Positions 12,484 to 20,261 of a stretch of 64,000 nt of DNA are shown here, piece after piece. A program made the translations under genes and the position numbers. The DNA comes from Psychromicrobium lacuslunae (GTDB taxonomy: Bacteria; Actinomycetota; Actinomycetes; Actinomycetales; Micrococcaceae), in assembly GCF_000950575.1 (NCBI RefSeq), contig NZ_CP011005.1, positions 3,410,001 through 3,474,000 of the forward strand, in the 5' to 3' direction. The notes under the pieces were generated by a model. The model worked only from the letters and a program-made list of their open reading frames with translations. It was not told the DNA's origin and searched no databases. Position 1 is the stretch's first letter, and each line of letters starts with the position of its first letter.

Positions 12484-13254
12484 TCAGCGCAGCACGTTAC
12501 GTCGGTGCGCCAGCAGCAGTTGAAGTAACTCTGCGGTTTGTGCGACCGAGTCGATCCTAAACTCCGCAGCGGTATCGCCCTCACCAACTTTCACCCCGAC
12601 GTCGCCGGCTCGGAGGGCTCTAAAACCGTTCTCGTCGGTGGTGTCGTCCCCAGCGAAAAGCAGAGCTGTCGCGGAACTCCGCTCACGAAGCAATTCAAGA
12701 CCCTGGCCCTTATCGACTTGAAGCACCGAGGCTTCGAGTACCTGCTTGCCCCGGTGGGGCGCGAGCGGCAAGGTTTGCAGCGCCTGCTCTGCGAGAGCCA
12801 CCGCGCGCTCCGCACTACGTTCGTCTGCTTGTCTGGTGTGCAGCACGACGCCGGCCGGTTTGTGCTCCACTGTGACACCTGGATATTGCCCAGCCACCCG
12901 GTCAAATATCTGGCTAACGGCGGCCAATAGCTTTGTTTGCTCGGCGTTGAGTTCAAGCGCTGGTTCAGCTGGGCCAAACCAGCGCTCTGCGCCGTGGCTG
13001 CCGACCAGCAGAGTGCGCTGCGGTGGTTGAGCAGCCATTCGGAGGCTGGCCAGCGCTCTGCCGGAGATCAGCGCAGTGCTGGTGCGGGGAAGCTCGGTGA
13101 GCGCAGCGAATGCCGCAGCGTTCTCAGGGAGCGCCCGGGCGTCCTCCGCTCGGGGAACCAGTGGTGACATGGTGCCGTCGAAATCCATCGCCACCAATAG
13201 TTGTTCGGTGCCTGCAATTTCTTCAACGGCGCTCCGCAACGCTGCGCTGAGCAT
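12484..13254 (-). CDS. otsB: Trehalose-6-phosphate phosphatase
   Basis: A HAD-superfamily phosphatase of 256 residues that converts trehalose-6-phosphate to trehalose in the cytoplasm. HAD motif I is MDFDGTMSPL, motif II lies in TALISGRAL, and motif IV is the FAGDDTTDENGF segment, all typical of OtsB. The ATG at 13254 overlaps the otsA stop in the sequence TGATG, indicating translational coupling; a start 39 bases upstream is in frame but would overlap otsA further. It forms an operon with otsA. Confidence 0.92.
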   Translation of the reverse strand: MLSAALRSAVEEIAGTEQLLVAMDFDGTMSPLVPRAEDARALPENAAAFAALTELPRTSTALISGRALASLRMAAQPPQRTLLVGSHGAERWFGPAEPALELNAEQTKLLAAVSQIFDRVAGQYPGVTVEHKPAGVVLHTRQADERSAERAVALAEQALQTLPLAPHRGKQVLEASVLQVDKGQGLELLRERSSATALLFAGDDTTDENGFRALRAGDVGVKVGEGDTAAEFRIDSVAQTAELLQLLLAHRRNVLR

Positions 13255-14669
13255 CAGCGGTTCCGCAATTGCTGGAGGAACTCTTGAGACCAACGCTCCA
13301 CGTCATGATCGAGAATTTGGCGGCGCATTAGCCGCATTCTCCTCGCCGACTCAGCAGGGCTAATAGTGATAGCAGCCATGATGCAGTCCTTGAGGCCGTC
13401 AATATCGTGAGGGTTGACCAGCAGAGCTTGCCGGAGTTGATCTGCGGCTCCGGTGAACTCGCTGAGTACCAGGGCGCCGTCGTTATTTGCTCTAGTTGCC
13501 ACATATTCCTTGGCTACCAAGTTCATTCCGTCGCGCAGCGCGGTGACCAGCATGACGTCAGCAGCCAAGTAGAGAGCCACCATCTCATTGAGTGGGTAGC
13601 TATGGTGCAGATAGCGAATGGCAGTGTGCTCGATAGTATCGAAGGTGCCGTTGACCCGCCCGACGGTGCCTTCTACCTCCTCGCGCAGGGTGCGGTAGCT
13701 TTCCACCCGCTCACGGCTGGGACTAGCGACCTGGATAAGCGTCACGTCACCGACGTTGAGCCTGCCCTCCTCAAGCAATTCGCCGAAAGCTTTGAGCCGG
13801 TGCCTAATTCCTTTGGTGTAATCGAGTCGGTCGACGCCGAGCAAAACCGTTTTCGGATTGCCAAGGTCTGCCCGGATTTGTTTGGCACGTTGTTGGACCT
13901 CCGGGGTGGCGGCTAGTGCCGAGATCTGTCCGGTGTCAATGGAGATCGGGAACGCCTCAGCCCGGGCACTGCGGCCGTCAAGCTGAATTTCGTTCTGCTT
14001 CACCGTGACATCGACGTAACGGCGCACACAGCGCAGGAAGTTGCTGGCATCGTTGGGCCGCTGGAAACCGATCAGATCGGCACCGAGCAGGCCCTCTAAG
14101 ATAGTTCTTCGCCACGGCAATTGGGCGTAGATTTCCAACGGCGGGAACGGGATGTGATTGAAGAACCCGATCCGCAGGTCCGGTCTGGCCTCTCTGAGAT
14201 ATTTCGGCACCAGTTGAAGCTGATAGTCCTGGACCCAGACGGTCGCCCCCGGCGCGGCGGAGGTGGCGACTGAATCGGCGAAGCGTTGATTGACGGTGCG
14301 ATACGACTCCCACCAGGTGCGGTGAAATTCCGGCGGGGCGATGACGTCGTGATAGAGCGGCCAGAGGGTGGCATTGGCGAAGCCCTCGTAATAAAGCTCA
14401 ACTTCTTCGGCGCTGAGCGCCACCGGGATCAGGCGCATTCCGTCGTGGGTGAAGGCTTTGAGTTCCTCGTCGGGTGCGCCATGCCAGCCGACCCAGGCAC
14501 CTTCGGACTTTCCCATTACGGGGGCTAAGGCGGTGACGAGTCCGCCAGGGGAGCGTCGCCACCTATCGGTGTCCCCGGAACCTTCAATTCGGTCTACTGG
14601 CAAGCGGTTTGACACCACGATGAAATCGAACTTCTTGCTATTTTTCTTGGTTTTACCGTTAGACGGCAT
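13254..14669 (-). CDS. otsA: Trehalose-6-phosphate synthase
   Basis: A 471-residue GT20 glycosyltransferase that joins UDP- or GDP-glucose to glucose-6-phosphate. Family motifs are present: VSNRLPVDR at the N-terminus, GGLVTALAPVM, VWVQDYQLQLVPKYLR, GFFNHIPFPP, GVDRLDYTKGI and ALRDGMNLVAKEYVA. A lysine-rich head (GKTKKNSKKF) precedes the domain. Length matches the family. It is the first gene of the otsA-otsB operon, which makes trehalose as a compatible solute and envelope lipid precursor. Confidence 0.96.
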   Translation of the reverse strand: MPSNGKTKKNSKKFDFIVVSNRLPVDRIEGSGDTDRWRRSPGGLVTALAPVMGKSEGAWVGWHGAPDEELKAFTHDGMRLIPVALSAEEVELYYEGFANATLWPLYHDVIAPPEFHRTWWESYRTVNQRFADSVATSAAPGATVWVQDYQLQLVPKYLREARPDLRIGFFNHIPFPPLEIYAQLPWRRTILEGLLGADLIGFQRPNDASNFLRCVRRYVDVTVKQNEIQLDGRSARAEAFPISIDTGQISALAATPEVQQRAKQIRADLGNPKTVLLGVDRLDYTKGIRHRLKAFGELLEEGRLNVGDVTLIQVASPSRERVESYRTLREEVEGTVGRVNGTFDTIEHTAIRYLHHSYPLNEMVALYLAADVMLVTALRDGMNLVAKEYVATRANNDGALVLSEFTGAADQLRQALLVNPHDIDGLKDCIMAAITISPAESARRMRLMRRQILDHDVERWSQEFLQQLRNR

Positions 14670-14880
14670 GCCCGGCTCCTAGCGTAGTGGTCCCGCCATC
14701 AGCTTAGTCAAAGTTGCTGGGTCAAGGATAAGTTGGCTTCACGAAGACGTCGAAGCAGGCTGGGGGAGTGCTGTGGGTTTTCCGGGTATCACCGGCTGAG
14801 TGCGGATTACTCGACGATTTGCCTCTAAAATGGTGAAGTTGACTATTCACGGCGTGAGCCGCGCACAGACATGGGGAACG

Positions 14881-15792
14881 ATGAGTTCACAGGACCGACC
14901 GAAAATGACCAAGGCAGAACGCACGGCCGCAGCGCGAGAACAGGCGCGACTGATTCGGGAAGCAGCAGTGAAAAAGCAGAAGCGGAATGGCTGGCTCATC
15001 CGCGGTGGCGTGATTGTGGCAGCGCTCGCGATCATCGCCGTGGTCGCCTTGATCGTGGTCACCACCATGCAGAATAACGCGCCGATTGCCGATAAGGGTC
15101 CGGTGGCCGCGAATATGAACAGCTACGGCGGCGCGGTCATTGGCAAGGACAGCAAACTGGTGCCACCCGCGCAGCCTGCCGGCGAAGTAGATAAGAGCAC
15201 GGTTCCGGCCGAACCGACAGCGCCGCCGTCGGCGATGACCGACACCGCCAACATTGGCATCGCGGCCACGCCGAAGGGCAAACCCGCTCAGGTCGTGATC
15301 TACCTGGACTTCATGTGCCCGTTCTGCAATAGCTTCGAGAAGACGAACGCGGCCGCGCTGACTGAGATGGCTAATGCTGGCACCATTACGTATGAGTATC
15401 GTCCGATCACCATCCTGGATCAGCTCTCCTCCGGCACGAATTACTCTTCGCGTGCAGCTGCTGCCGCCGCCGCAGTTGCCAATACTGCGCCGGAGAAGTA
15501 CCAGGAATACGTTAGTAAGTTGTTCGCGAACCAGCCTCAGGAAAACAGCACCGGTCTCAGCAACGATCAGCTCAAGCAGTACGCCAAAGACCTCGGCGTG
15601 AACATTGATTCTGCGGTTGATAACCGTACTTACCGACCGCAGGTTGCCTACACCAACCAGTTGGCGCTCGCCCACGGCCTGAAGGGAACTCCGACGATCT
15701 TCGTTGACGGCAAGGTCTATCCCGGTAACCCGCAGACCAACTACTCGGACTTCAAACAGTTCGTTGAGGGCATCATCGCGGCCAAGAAGTAA
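14881..15792 (+). CDS. Membrane-anchored DsbA-family thioredoxin-like protein
   Basis: A 303-residue protein with a cytoplasmic basic head, one membrane helix at about 40-61, a Pro/Ala-rich linker and an extracytoplasmic thioredoxin fold. The active site is CPFC (Cys146, Cys149) after VVIYLDFM, and the cis-proline segment GTPTIFVDG lies near the C-terminus. This is the layout of actinobacterial DsbA/MdbA-like oxidoreductases that form or isomerise disulfides in exported proteins. The start at 14881 has GGGGAA seven bases upstream; an in-frame GTG at 14800 is less likely. A strong terminator follows directly. Confidence 0.9.
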   Translation: MSSQDRPKMTKAERTAAAREQARLIREAAVKKQKRNGWLIRGGVIVAALAIIAVVALIVVTTMQNNAPIADKGPVAANMNSYGGAVIGKDSKLVPPAQPAGEVDKSTVPAEPTAPPSAMTDTANIGIAATPKGKPAQVVIYLDFMCPFCNSFEKTNAAALTEMANAGTITYEYRPITILDQLSSGTNYSSRAAAAAAAVANTAPEKYQEYVSKLFANQPQENSTGLSNDQLKQYAKDLGVNIDSAVDNRTYRPQVAYTNQLALAHGLKGTPTIFVDGKVYPGNPQTNYSDFKQFVEGIIAAKK

Positions 15793-15812
15793 CGAGCTCA
15801 GCTCGAACTCCG

Positions 15813-15863
15813 AATGCCTGCCACGGCTAGCCGCCCTGCGGAAGCCGTGGCAGGCATTTTTGT
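15813..15863 (+). terminator. Rho-independent terminator after the DsbA-like gene
   Basis: ATGCCTGCCACGGCT pairs with AGCCGTGGCAGGCAT across a short loop and runs into TTTTT. It lies about 20 bases after the stop codon. Confidence 0.9.
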
Positions 15864-15956
15864 GCCTGAGCTATCTGAGCTAAACTTGTTCAGGCGCTTT
15901 CAGCTCTGATTCTGAGTTCAGTTTTGTTCTGCTCTGTTTTGTTGGATTGCGCCGAT

Positions 15957-16033
15957 GCCTCCTTAGCTCAGTTGGCCAGAGCACCTGTCTTGTAAACAGG
16001 GGGTCGCCGGTTCGAATCCGGCAGGGGGCTCCA
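15957..16033 (+). tRNA. trnT: tRNA-Thr (anticodon TGT)
   Basis: A complete cloverleaf: acceptor stem GCCTCCT/AGGGGGC, D-arm AGCTCAGTTGGCCAGAGC, anticodon stem CCTGT/ACAGG with loop CTTGTAA (anticodon TGT), and T-arm CCGGTTCGAATCCGG. Discriminator T is followed by an encoded CCA at 16031-16033. It reads ACA (and wobble) threonine codons. Confidence 0.96.
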
Positions 16034-16047
16034 ATCCCCTAGCATCG

Positions 16048-16106
16048 CCGAGTGTGCAGATACGCAGCTTTTGAGGGCGATTTGAGATGTTGATCTGCAC
16101 ACTCGG
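16048..16106. repeat. Long palindromic intergenic element, copy 1
   Basis: Perfect 14-base arms, CCGAGTGTGCAGAT at 16048-16061 and its reverse complement at 16093-16106, enclose a 31-base centre. A second element with the same ends and nearly the same length is at 40091-40147. Here it could also act as a terminator after the tRNA gene, but it lacks a T-run. Confidence 0.65.
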
Positions 16107-16184
16107 AGGCCCAAGTCGTCTACAGTTAGCTCTAAGCCAGCCTTCCCACCGCGGCTGGTCAGACAATGAGTAAGGGGAAACCTC

Positions 16185-16403
16185 ATGGCCGCGATAACCG
16201 ATGACGGTGACTATGTGCTCTTCTACAACGGCGAATCCGTCGGCAATATTAGTTTTGCCGAGGCGAAGACGGTGCATCGCGCGATGGTCAATGCAGCCAG
16301 CGGCTTGGGTGGCGTTGTCGAGATCGATCATGGTGGGCTAACCGAGACCTTCCTGATCACCCCTGGCGTTGCCGTGGTGCTGAAGAAGGTTCGGGCCGCT
16401 TAG
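16185..16403 (+). CDS. Small conserved-looking protein of unknown function
   Basis: A 72-residue soluble acidic protein (AAITDDGDYVLFYNGESVG at the N-terminus, then alternating hydrophobic segments). It looks like a small alpha/beta domain with no recognisable motif. The ATG is preceded by AAGGGGAAA at ideal spacing, which supports translation. It lies between tRNA-Thr and an ATPase gene with no overlap. I do not recognise the family. Confidence 0.7.
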   Translation: MAAITDDGDYVLFYNGESVGNISFAEAKTVHRAMVNAASGLGGVVEIDHGGLTETFLITPGVAVVLKKVRAA

Positions 16404-16496
16404 AGTGGGGAGTTAAGCCACCCTCGGTAAATTCCTGATAGGCAAGAGTCGACAGTCCCCTCGTTGTTTGTCGGGGGCCTCTGCAAGAATGACGAA

Positions 16497-17219
16497 ATGG
16501 CGTTTTCTTCGTTCCCGATCCGTCGAGTGATCGAAGACCCTCGACATGCCCTGAGTCGAAATCAGTGGCCAGCTACCCTAGCTCCGGTTGCGCAGCTCCT
16601 TGAACATGGCTTGGAGCTGACTGCGGCGACAGTGCTGGTTGGAGAGAACGGTTCAGGGAAATCGACACTGATCGAGGCGATTGCCTTGGCTTATGGCCTC
16701 TCAGCGGAAGGCGGTTCGACCGGCGCTAGGCACAGTACCCGGCGGACGGAGTCCGCCCTGTCAGATCACCTGCAACTGGTTCGGAACGCTGGTGCCACTC
16801 GTCGGGGATACTTTCTGAGGGCCGAGACGATGCATGGTTTCTTCAGTTATTTAGAGCAGAACCCCAGTACGACTCGCTCCGATCTACCTTTTCACGATAT
16901 GTCGCACGGGGAATCTTTCTTACAGCTGACCGTCGACCGGTTTCAGGGCGCAGGTTTGTGGGTGCTCGACGAACCTGAATCGGCGCTTTCCTTCACTGGC
17001 TGTCTCAGCCTCCTAGCGACCTTGAAAGGTTTGCTCGCCGAGGGTGGATCACAGGTTATTCTGTCGACACATTCGCCGGTGCTCGCCTCTCTTCCCGGTG
17101 CGCAGATTCTTGAACTCGGGGAGTGGGGCTGGCGTCCTCGTGATTGGGATGAACTGGACCTAGTGAGTAATTGGCGTTCCTTTTTGAATGCGCCGGAACG
17201 ATACTTGAGGCAGCTCTAA
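16497..17219 (+). CDS. Predicted AAA/ABC-type ATPase (COG3910-like)
   Basis: A 240-residue stand-alone ATPase of the SMC/RecF-like ABC type. Walker A is GENGSGKST, an ABC-like signature region is MSHGESFLQL, Walker B is LWVLDEPES, and the H-loop is LSTHSPVLASLPG. There are no membrane segments and no partner subunits. Proteins of this family are predicted ATPases of unknown role. The ATG at 16497 places PIRRV near the N-terminus as in relatives; a TTG 33 bases upstream is in frame. Confidence 0.8.
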   Translation: MAFSSFPIRRVIEDPRHALSRNQWPATLAPVAQLLEHGLELTAATVLVGENGSGKSTLIEAIALAYGLSAEGGSTGARHSTRRTESALSDHLQLVRNAGATRRGYFLRAETMHGFFSYLEQNPSTTRSDLPFHDMSHGESFLQLTVDRFQGAGLWVLDEPESALSFTGCLSLLATLKGLLAEGGSQVILSTHSPVLASLPGAQILELGEWGWRPRDWDELDLVSNWRSFLNAPERYLRQL

Positions 17220-17304
17220 AGTAAATCTTCAGCCTCCAGGTCGCGGAGTGTCAGCCAGCTCGTCTGATTACCGGTAGGTCGATGCTTGGCGTAGCCTGAG
17301 TGAC

Positions 17305-17547
17305 ATGAATAGCGAAGAGATTCACCACCACATTTCCGAACTGGTGCAGCGGGAGCAGGAGTTGCGTAGCATCTCGCCCTCTGACGGCGAAGCGGCAAGC
17401 CGGGCGAATGAGCTGCGTGAGATCGAGGTTCAGTTGGATCGATTCTGGGACTTACTCAGGCAGCGCCGGGCGCGCATCGATGCCGGCGCCAACCCCAATG
17501 AGGCGGAGTTGCGCTCCAGCAATGAAGTCGAAGGTTACCGTCAGTAA
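17305..17547 (+). CDS. DUF2630 family protein
   Basis: An 80-residue, largely helical protein matching the actinobacterial DUF2630 family: IHHHISELVQREQELR at the start, LREIEVQLDRFWDLLRQRRA in the middle and an Asn/Glu-rich tail. Heptad-like spacing suggests a coiled coil. The function is unknown. The ATG follows a GAGTGAC stretch. Confidence 0.85.
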   Translation: MNSEEIHHHISELVQREQELRSISPSDGEAASRANELREIEVQLDRFWDLLRQRRARIDAGANPNEAELRSSNEVEGYRQ

Positions 17548-17580
17548 CTCCTAGCAACTCCTAGTAACTCCCGATAGCCC

Positions 17581-18348
17581 TCAGTAAGCCCATTTCGCTG
17601 CGGTTGAACGGCAGCTGTTGAGCTGTTCAGCCGCAGCCGAAACCAGGTCTTTGTCAGTGACAAAGTAAGCATTCGGGTCGGAGCCGTCTGCAGAGCCGAG
17701 GGCAAGTGTGGCACCGGGAATTGCCGGCCCGGCAGCTTTGGCCGAAAGATGCACGGCGGCAACCCCGGCCTCCTTGAACAACGCGGGAATATCGGCTGTG
17801 CGGACCCCGCCGCCAGCCATGATTTGAACTCCGGAGTTAGCTTTCACCATCGCGGTCAGGCTTGCTAAGCCCTCAATAGCTCGCGCTGCTTGCCCGGAGC
17901 TGAGCACGCGGTCAACGCCTAAAGCAGCTAGTGACCCTACTGCGTCAACCGCGTTGACGGCTTGATCTATGGCGCGGTGGAAGACGATCTCGATTTCGGA
18001 ATTTACCGAGCGTGCAGCTTCGATTAAGCGCTCGGTCGCGGCGAGGTCGACGTGCCCGCTCGGTGTCAGCACACCAATCACCACGCCAGCTACCCCTTGC
18101 TTCGCGCATTCGACACTTTCTAGAACTGCTGTGGCTAGTTCTTCCGGCGAGTAGCAAAAGTCGCCGGGGCGGGGACGGATCAGCGCTTGTACTGGGAGCT
18201 CACTGGCATCGAGCACCGAGGCGATTAACCCCGCCGAAGGCGTGACACCGCCTAGCTCCAAGGCGCTGCAGAGCTCCACGCGATCGGCGCCGCCTCGGTA
18301 GGCGGCAACAGCGCCCGCCGCTGAGGCAATCGCAATTTCGAGTTTCAC
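17581..18348 (-). CDS. cutC: CutC family protein (copper homeostasis protein-like)
   Basis: A 255-residue TIM-barrel protein of the CutC family: LEIAIASAAGAVAAYRGGADRVELCSALELGGVTPS, then VQALIRPRPGDFCYS, and GVDRVLSSGQ and IMAGGGVR near the C-terminus. CutC was linked to copper tolerance in E. coli, though that role is disputed. The GTG start at 18348 overlaps the upstream stop (GTGA), so it is translationally coupled to the Asp23-type cluster; an ATG 33 bases upstream in frame is inside the preceding gene. It is the last gene of that cluster. Confidence 0.9.
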   Translation of the reverse strand: MKLEIAIASAAGAVAAYRGGADRVELCSALELGGVTPSAGLIASVLDASELPVQALIRPRPGDFCYSPEELATAVLESVECAKQGVAGVVIGVLTPSGHVDLAATERLIEAARSVNSEIEIVFHRAIDQAVNAVDAVGSLAALGVDRVLSSGQAARAIEGLASLTAMVKANSGVQIMAGGGVRTADIPALFKEAGVAAVHLSAKAAGPAIPGATLALGSADGSDPNAYFVTDKDLVSAAAEQLNSCRSTAAKWAY

Positions 18349-18686
18349 TGAATGCTCACTGCGTGCACTGAGGCGACACAACGAACCTCAGGATTGATCT
18401 GAGTGTGCACGAAATCCCTAATCGCGCTGGCGACTTGGCAAACCACCTCGGGGGTGCGGTGCTCAATGCGAACACCAATGCGTGCAGTGATTTTCAGGCC
18501 ATCTCCATGCGATTCGACCAGAACGGTGCGCAACGGCGGCGAATCGTCACCTTTCACGAAAGCGATAAGTTGATCAGCAGCCGTTCTCACCACGTTTTGC
18601 GGCGGGAACAGCTCATTGACTCCTGCGGTGGCTAGTACCACCGAGTTGAGCGCATCGACAAGTTGTTCGGAGCTCGACTCGCTCAT
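18345..18686 (-). CDS. Short Asp23/Gls24-like protein
   Basis: A 113-residue protein whose C-terminal part (TVLVESHGDGLKITARIGVRIEHRTPEVVCQVASAIRDFVH) has the beta-strand plus amphipathic helix pattern of Asp23/Gls24 domains, where extracellular-stress proteins multimerise at the membrane. It has no membrane helix. Its ATG overlaps the preceding stop by one base (TAATG) and its stop overlaps the cutC start, so all three are coupled. Family assignment rests on pattern and context. Confidence 0.7.
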   Translation of the reverse strand: MSESSSEQLVDALNSVVLATAGVNELFPPQNVVRTAADQLIAFVKGDDSPPLRTVLVESHGDGLKITARIGVRIEHRTPEVVCQVASAIRDFVHTQINPEVRCVASVHAVSIQ

Positions 18687-19291
18687 TAATCACCATCTCC
18701 CAGAGTCTGTGACCGCTGAATATCGACAATCGCAATATTGATTGCGCTGATTTTCAGCTGTGTGTGTCGCTCAAGTGTTTCACGAATTTTAGTTCGCAAC
18801 TCATCGGCCAAGGCTGGTAATGGCGGACCCCACACGGCACTCAGACGTACCTCAACGGTGATTTCGGCGTCCGGGCTGGAAACCTCCCCTTCTAGACGGC
18901 AGCGGCCAATCATAGCGCCCTCGAGTTCATCACCAGCTGATCGAATCAGAGCGATTACTGAACCCTCTGTTTGACTGAGTTCATCATCGGGATCGGCGGC
19001 GGGAAGCTCCCCTTGATTGTGCAGTGGGATATCTCGGCCGGCTTGAGCTTCCAAAGCGATATTGCTGAAAATTGACCCGAGCCAGTTCTCGTCCTCAGCA
19101 CTGTGCGGCTCAGACTCAAAGTCGATCAGTTCTCGGGTGACCGAGTTGAGCTGCTCCAGGGCACGCAATGCTGACTGGCATTCGGGGCAGGTGTCGATAT
19201 ACGGATTGGCGGGCTGGCGGTCAGCTGCCAAATAGTCGCTGAGCTCGTCAAGGGAGTGGCCGCAACTGAGCATTTCGGGTCTTGCGCTCAT
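18686..19291 (-). CDS. Zinc-finger/Asp23 fusion, candidate anti-sigma factor
   Basis: A 201-residue protein. The N-terminal 60 residues resemble an anti-sigma zinc-binding domain: SCGHSLDELSDYLA and YIDTCPECQSAL, giving possible ligands Cys10, His12, Cys35 and Cys38; the usual His of the HxxxCxxC motif is Tyr31. The C-terminal 100 residues (GSVIALIRSAGDELEGAMIGR, ITVEVRLSAVWGPPLPALADELRTKI, INIAIVDI) look like an Asp23/Gls24 domain. No membrane helix is seen. The ATG overlaps the stop of the ECF sigma gene (ATGA). Anti-sigma function is inferred from the coupling and the zinc domain. Confidence 0.7.
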   Translation of the reverse strand: MSARPEMLSCGHSLDELSDYLAADRQPANPYIDTCPECQSALRALEQLNSVTRELIDFESEPHSAEDENWLGSIFSNIALEAQAGRDIPLHNQGELPAADPDDELSQTEGSVIALIRSAGDELEGAMIGRCRLEGEVSSPDAEITVEVRLSAVWGPPLPALADELRTKIRETLERHTQLKISAINIAIVDIQRSQTLGDGD

Positions 19292-19932
19292 CGCCAATCC
19301 TCCATTTCCTTCATCAGTGTCGCCCTAGCTCTTGCCAGTTGTCCACGTACCGTCGATACGCTGAGGCCGAGTTCATCGGCGATTTCCTGATAACTGTGTT
19401 CGCCAACTTCTCGGAGTGTCCAACATCTTCGTTGAGTCTCTGGCAGTTGACTTAAAGCTGCTGAGAGCGCGCTTAGCTGCGAGGCGGCTAGTGCTTGGCG
19501 TTCCGGGCGCTCGGCTGCCGGTGCCGCTATCTCTAAGTCGTCAATACCGGAGCTATCCTTGCGTTTGCGCAGTAGATCGATACTTTTGCGGCTGACGATC
19601 CGCATTAGCCAGCTTTTTACCTTAGCCGGTTCTTGCAGGCTGTCTAGGGTCTTCCAGGCGACAACGAGCGCTTCTTGGACGACGTCTTCTGCCTCGCTGT
19701 GGGAGGAGAGCAGCCGGCCAGCGTAGGAACGCATCAATAAGGCGTAGCGGCGAGCCAAGATTTCGAAGGCTCTGATGTCGCCATTGAGAGCCCGCTCGAC
19801 CAGAAAAGCATCGTTGGCCGTGCTGAGCTTATTCGATTTTGGCTGATCCAACGTGCTACCTTTCGCGGCTCGACTCGTCTGATGCTTAAGCAGGTACGCC
19901 GGAACGAGCCACTGGGAGACCCGCCCCGGCAT
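19288..19932 (-). CDS. ECF-type RNA polymerase sigma factor
   Basis: A 214-residue sigma-70 family protein with region 2 (FEILARRYALLMRSYAGRLL, EAEDVVQEALVVAWKTL, WLMRIVSRKSIDLLRKR) and region 4 (LSALSQLPETQRRCWTLREVGEHSYQEIADELGLSVSTVRGQLARARATL). The N-terminal 38 residues are an extension; a TTG at 19851 with AAAGG upstream could be an alternative start, while the ATG at 19932 also has AAAGG. It sits inside a cluster of Asp23-type envelope proteins and is coupled to a zinc-finger partner, suggesting control of envelope-stress genes. Confidence 0.9.
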   Translation of the reverse strand: MPGRVSQWLVPAYLLKHQTSRAAKGSTLDQPKSNKLSTANDAFLVERALNGDIRAFEILARRYALLMRSYAGRLLSSHSEAEDVVQEALVVAWKTLDSLQEPAKVKSWLMRIVSRKSIDLLRKRKDSSGIDDLEIAAPAAERPERQALAASQLSALSAALSQLPETQRRCWTLREVGEHSYQEIADELGLSVSTVRGQLARARATLMKEMEDWR

Positions 19933-19953
19933 ACCTTACCTTTTCAAGAAGCG

Positions 19954-20220
19954 TTAGTCCTTCTTCTTGAAACCTTCAAGCAATTTTTCACCCGCCGCTT
20001 TGAGATTCGCGCCGGCATCCTGGGCGAAGTCCTTAACGTTCTCCACCGCATCCTGGGCGAAATCTTTCACGTTTTCCACCGCATCCTTCGCGCCGGCCTC
20101 AGCCTGATCTGCCTTGCCTTCGGCCTTCAAATCGGGGTTATTGGTGAGATCTCCGGCAGCCTCCTTGGCATTGCCAGCCAGGTCTTGGAACTTGTTTTCG
20201 GCTTTTTCTTCGATACCCAT
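19954..20220 (-). CDS. CsbD family general stress protein
   Basis: An 88-residue, highly charged helical protein of the CsbD family, starting MGIEEKAENKFQDLAGNAKE. An 11-residue unit, DAVENVKDFAQ, occurs twice in direct succession (47-57 and 58-68), followed by a related DAGANLKAAG. CsbD proteins are small, abundant stress-induced proteins of unclear mechanism. A strong GGAGAAA ribosome site precedes the ATG. The reading frame continues upstream without a stop, but that part is out of keeping with the family. Confidence 0.88.
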   Translation of the reverse strand: MGIEEKAENKFQDLAGNAKEAAGDLTNNPDLKAEGKADQAEAGAKDAVENVKDFAQDAVENVKDFAQDAGANLKAAGEKLLEGFKKKD

Positions 20221-20223
20221 GAT

Positions 20224-20257
20224 TTTCTCCTGTTGTTGTGTTGTGTTGTGGGAACGG
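20224..20257 (-). promoter_or_regulatory. A/C-rich leader and strong ribosome site of the CsbD gene
   Basis: On the minus strand an unstructured run of CACAACACAACACAACAAC leads directly into AGGAGAAAATC and the ATG. Such A/C-rich leaders favour efficient initiation, so high expression is likely. Confidence 0.5.
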
Positions 20258-20261
20258 GAGC

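Noticed and set aside
13407-13916. 169-codon plus-strand frame inside otsA
   Set aside because: Antisense to a well-supported GT20 gene with no recognisable domain.
15968-16186. Minus-strand reading frame across tRNA-Thr containing PDSNRRPPVYKTGALAN
   Set aside because: This peptide is the antisense translation of a tRNA-Thr gene, a common source of spurious annotations. The tRNA explains the conservation.
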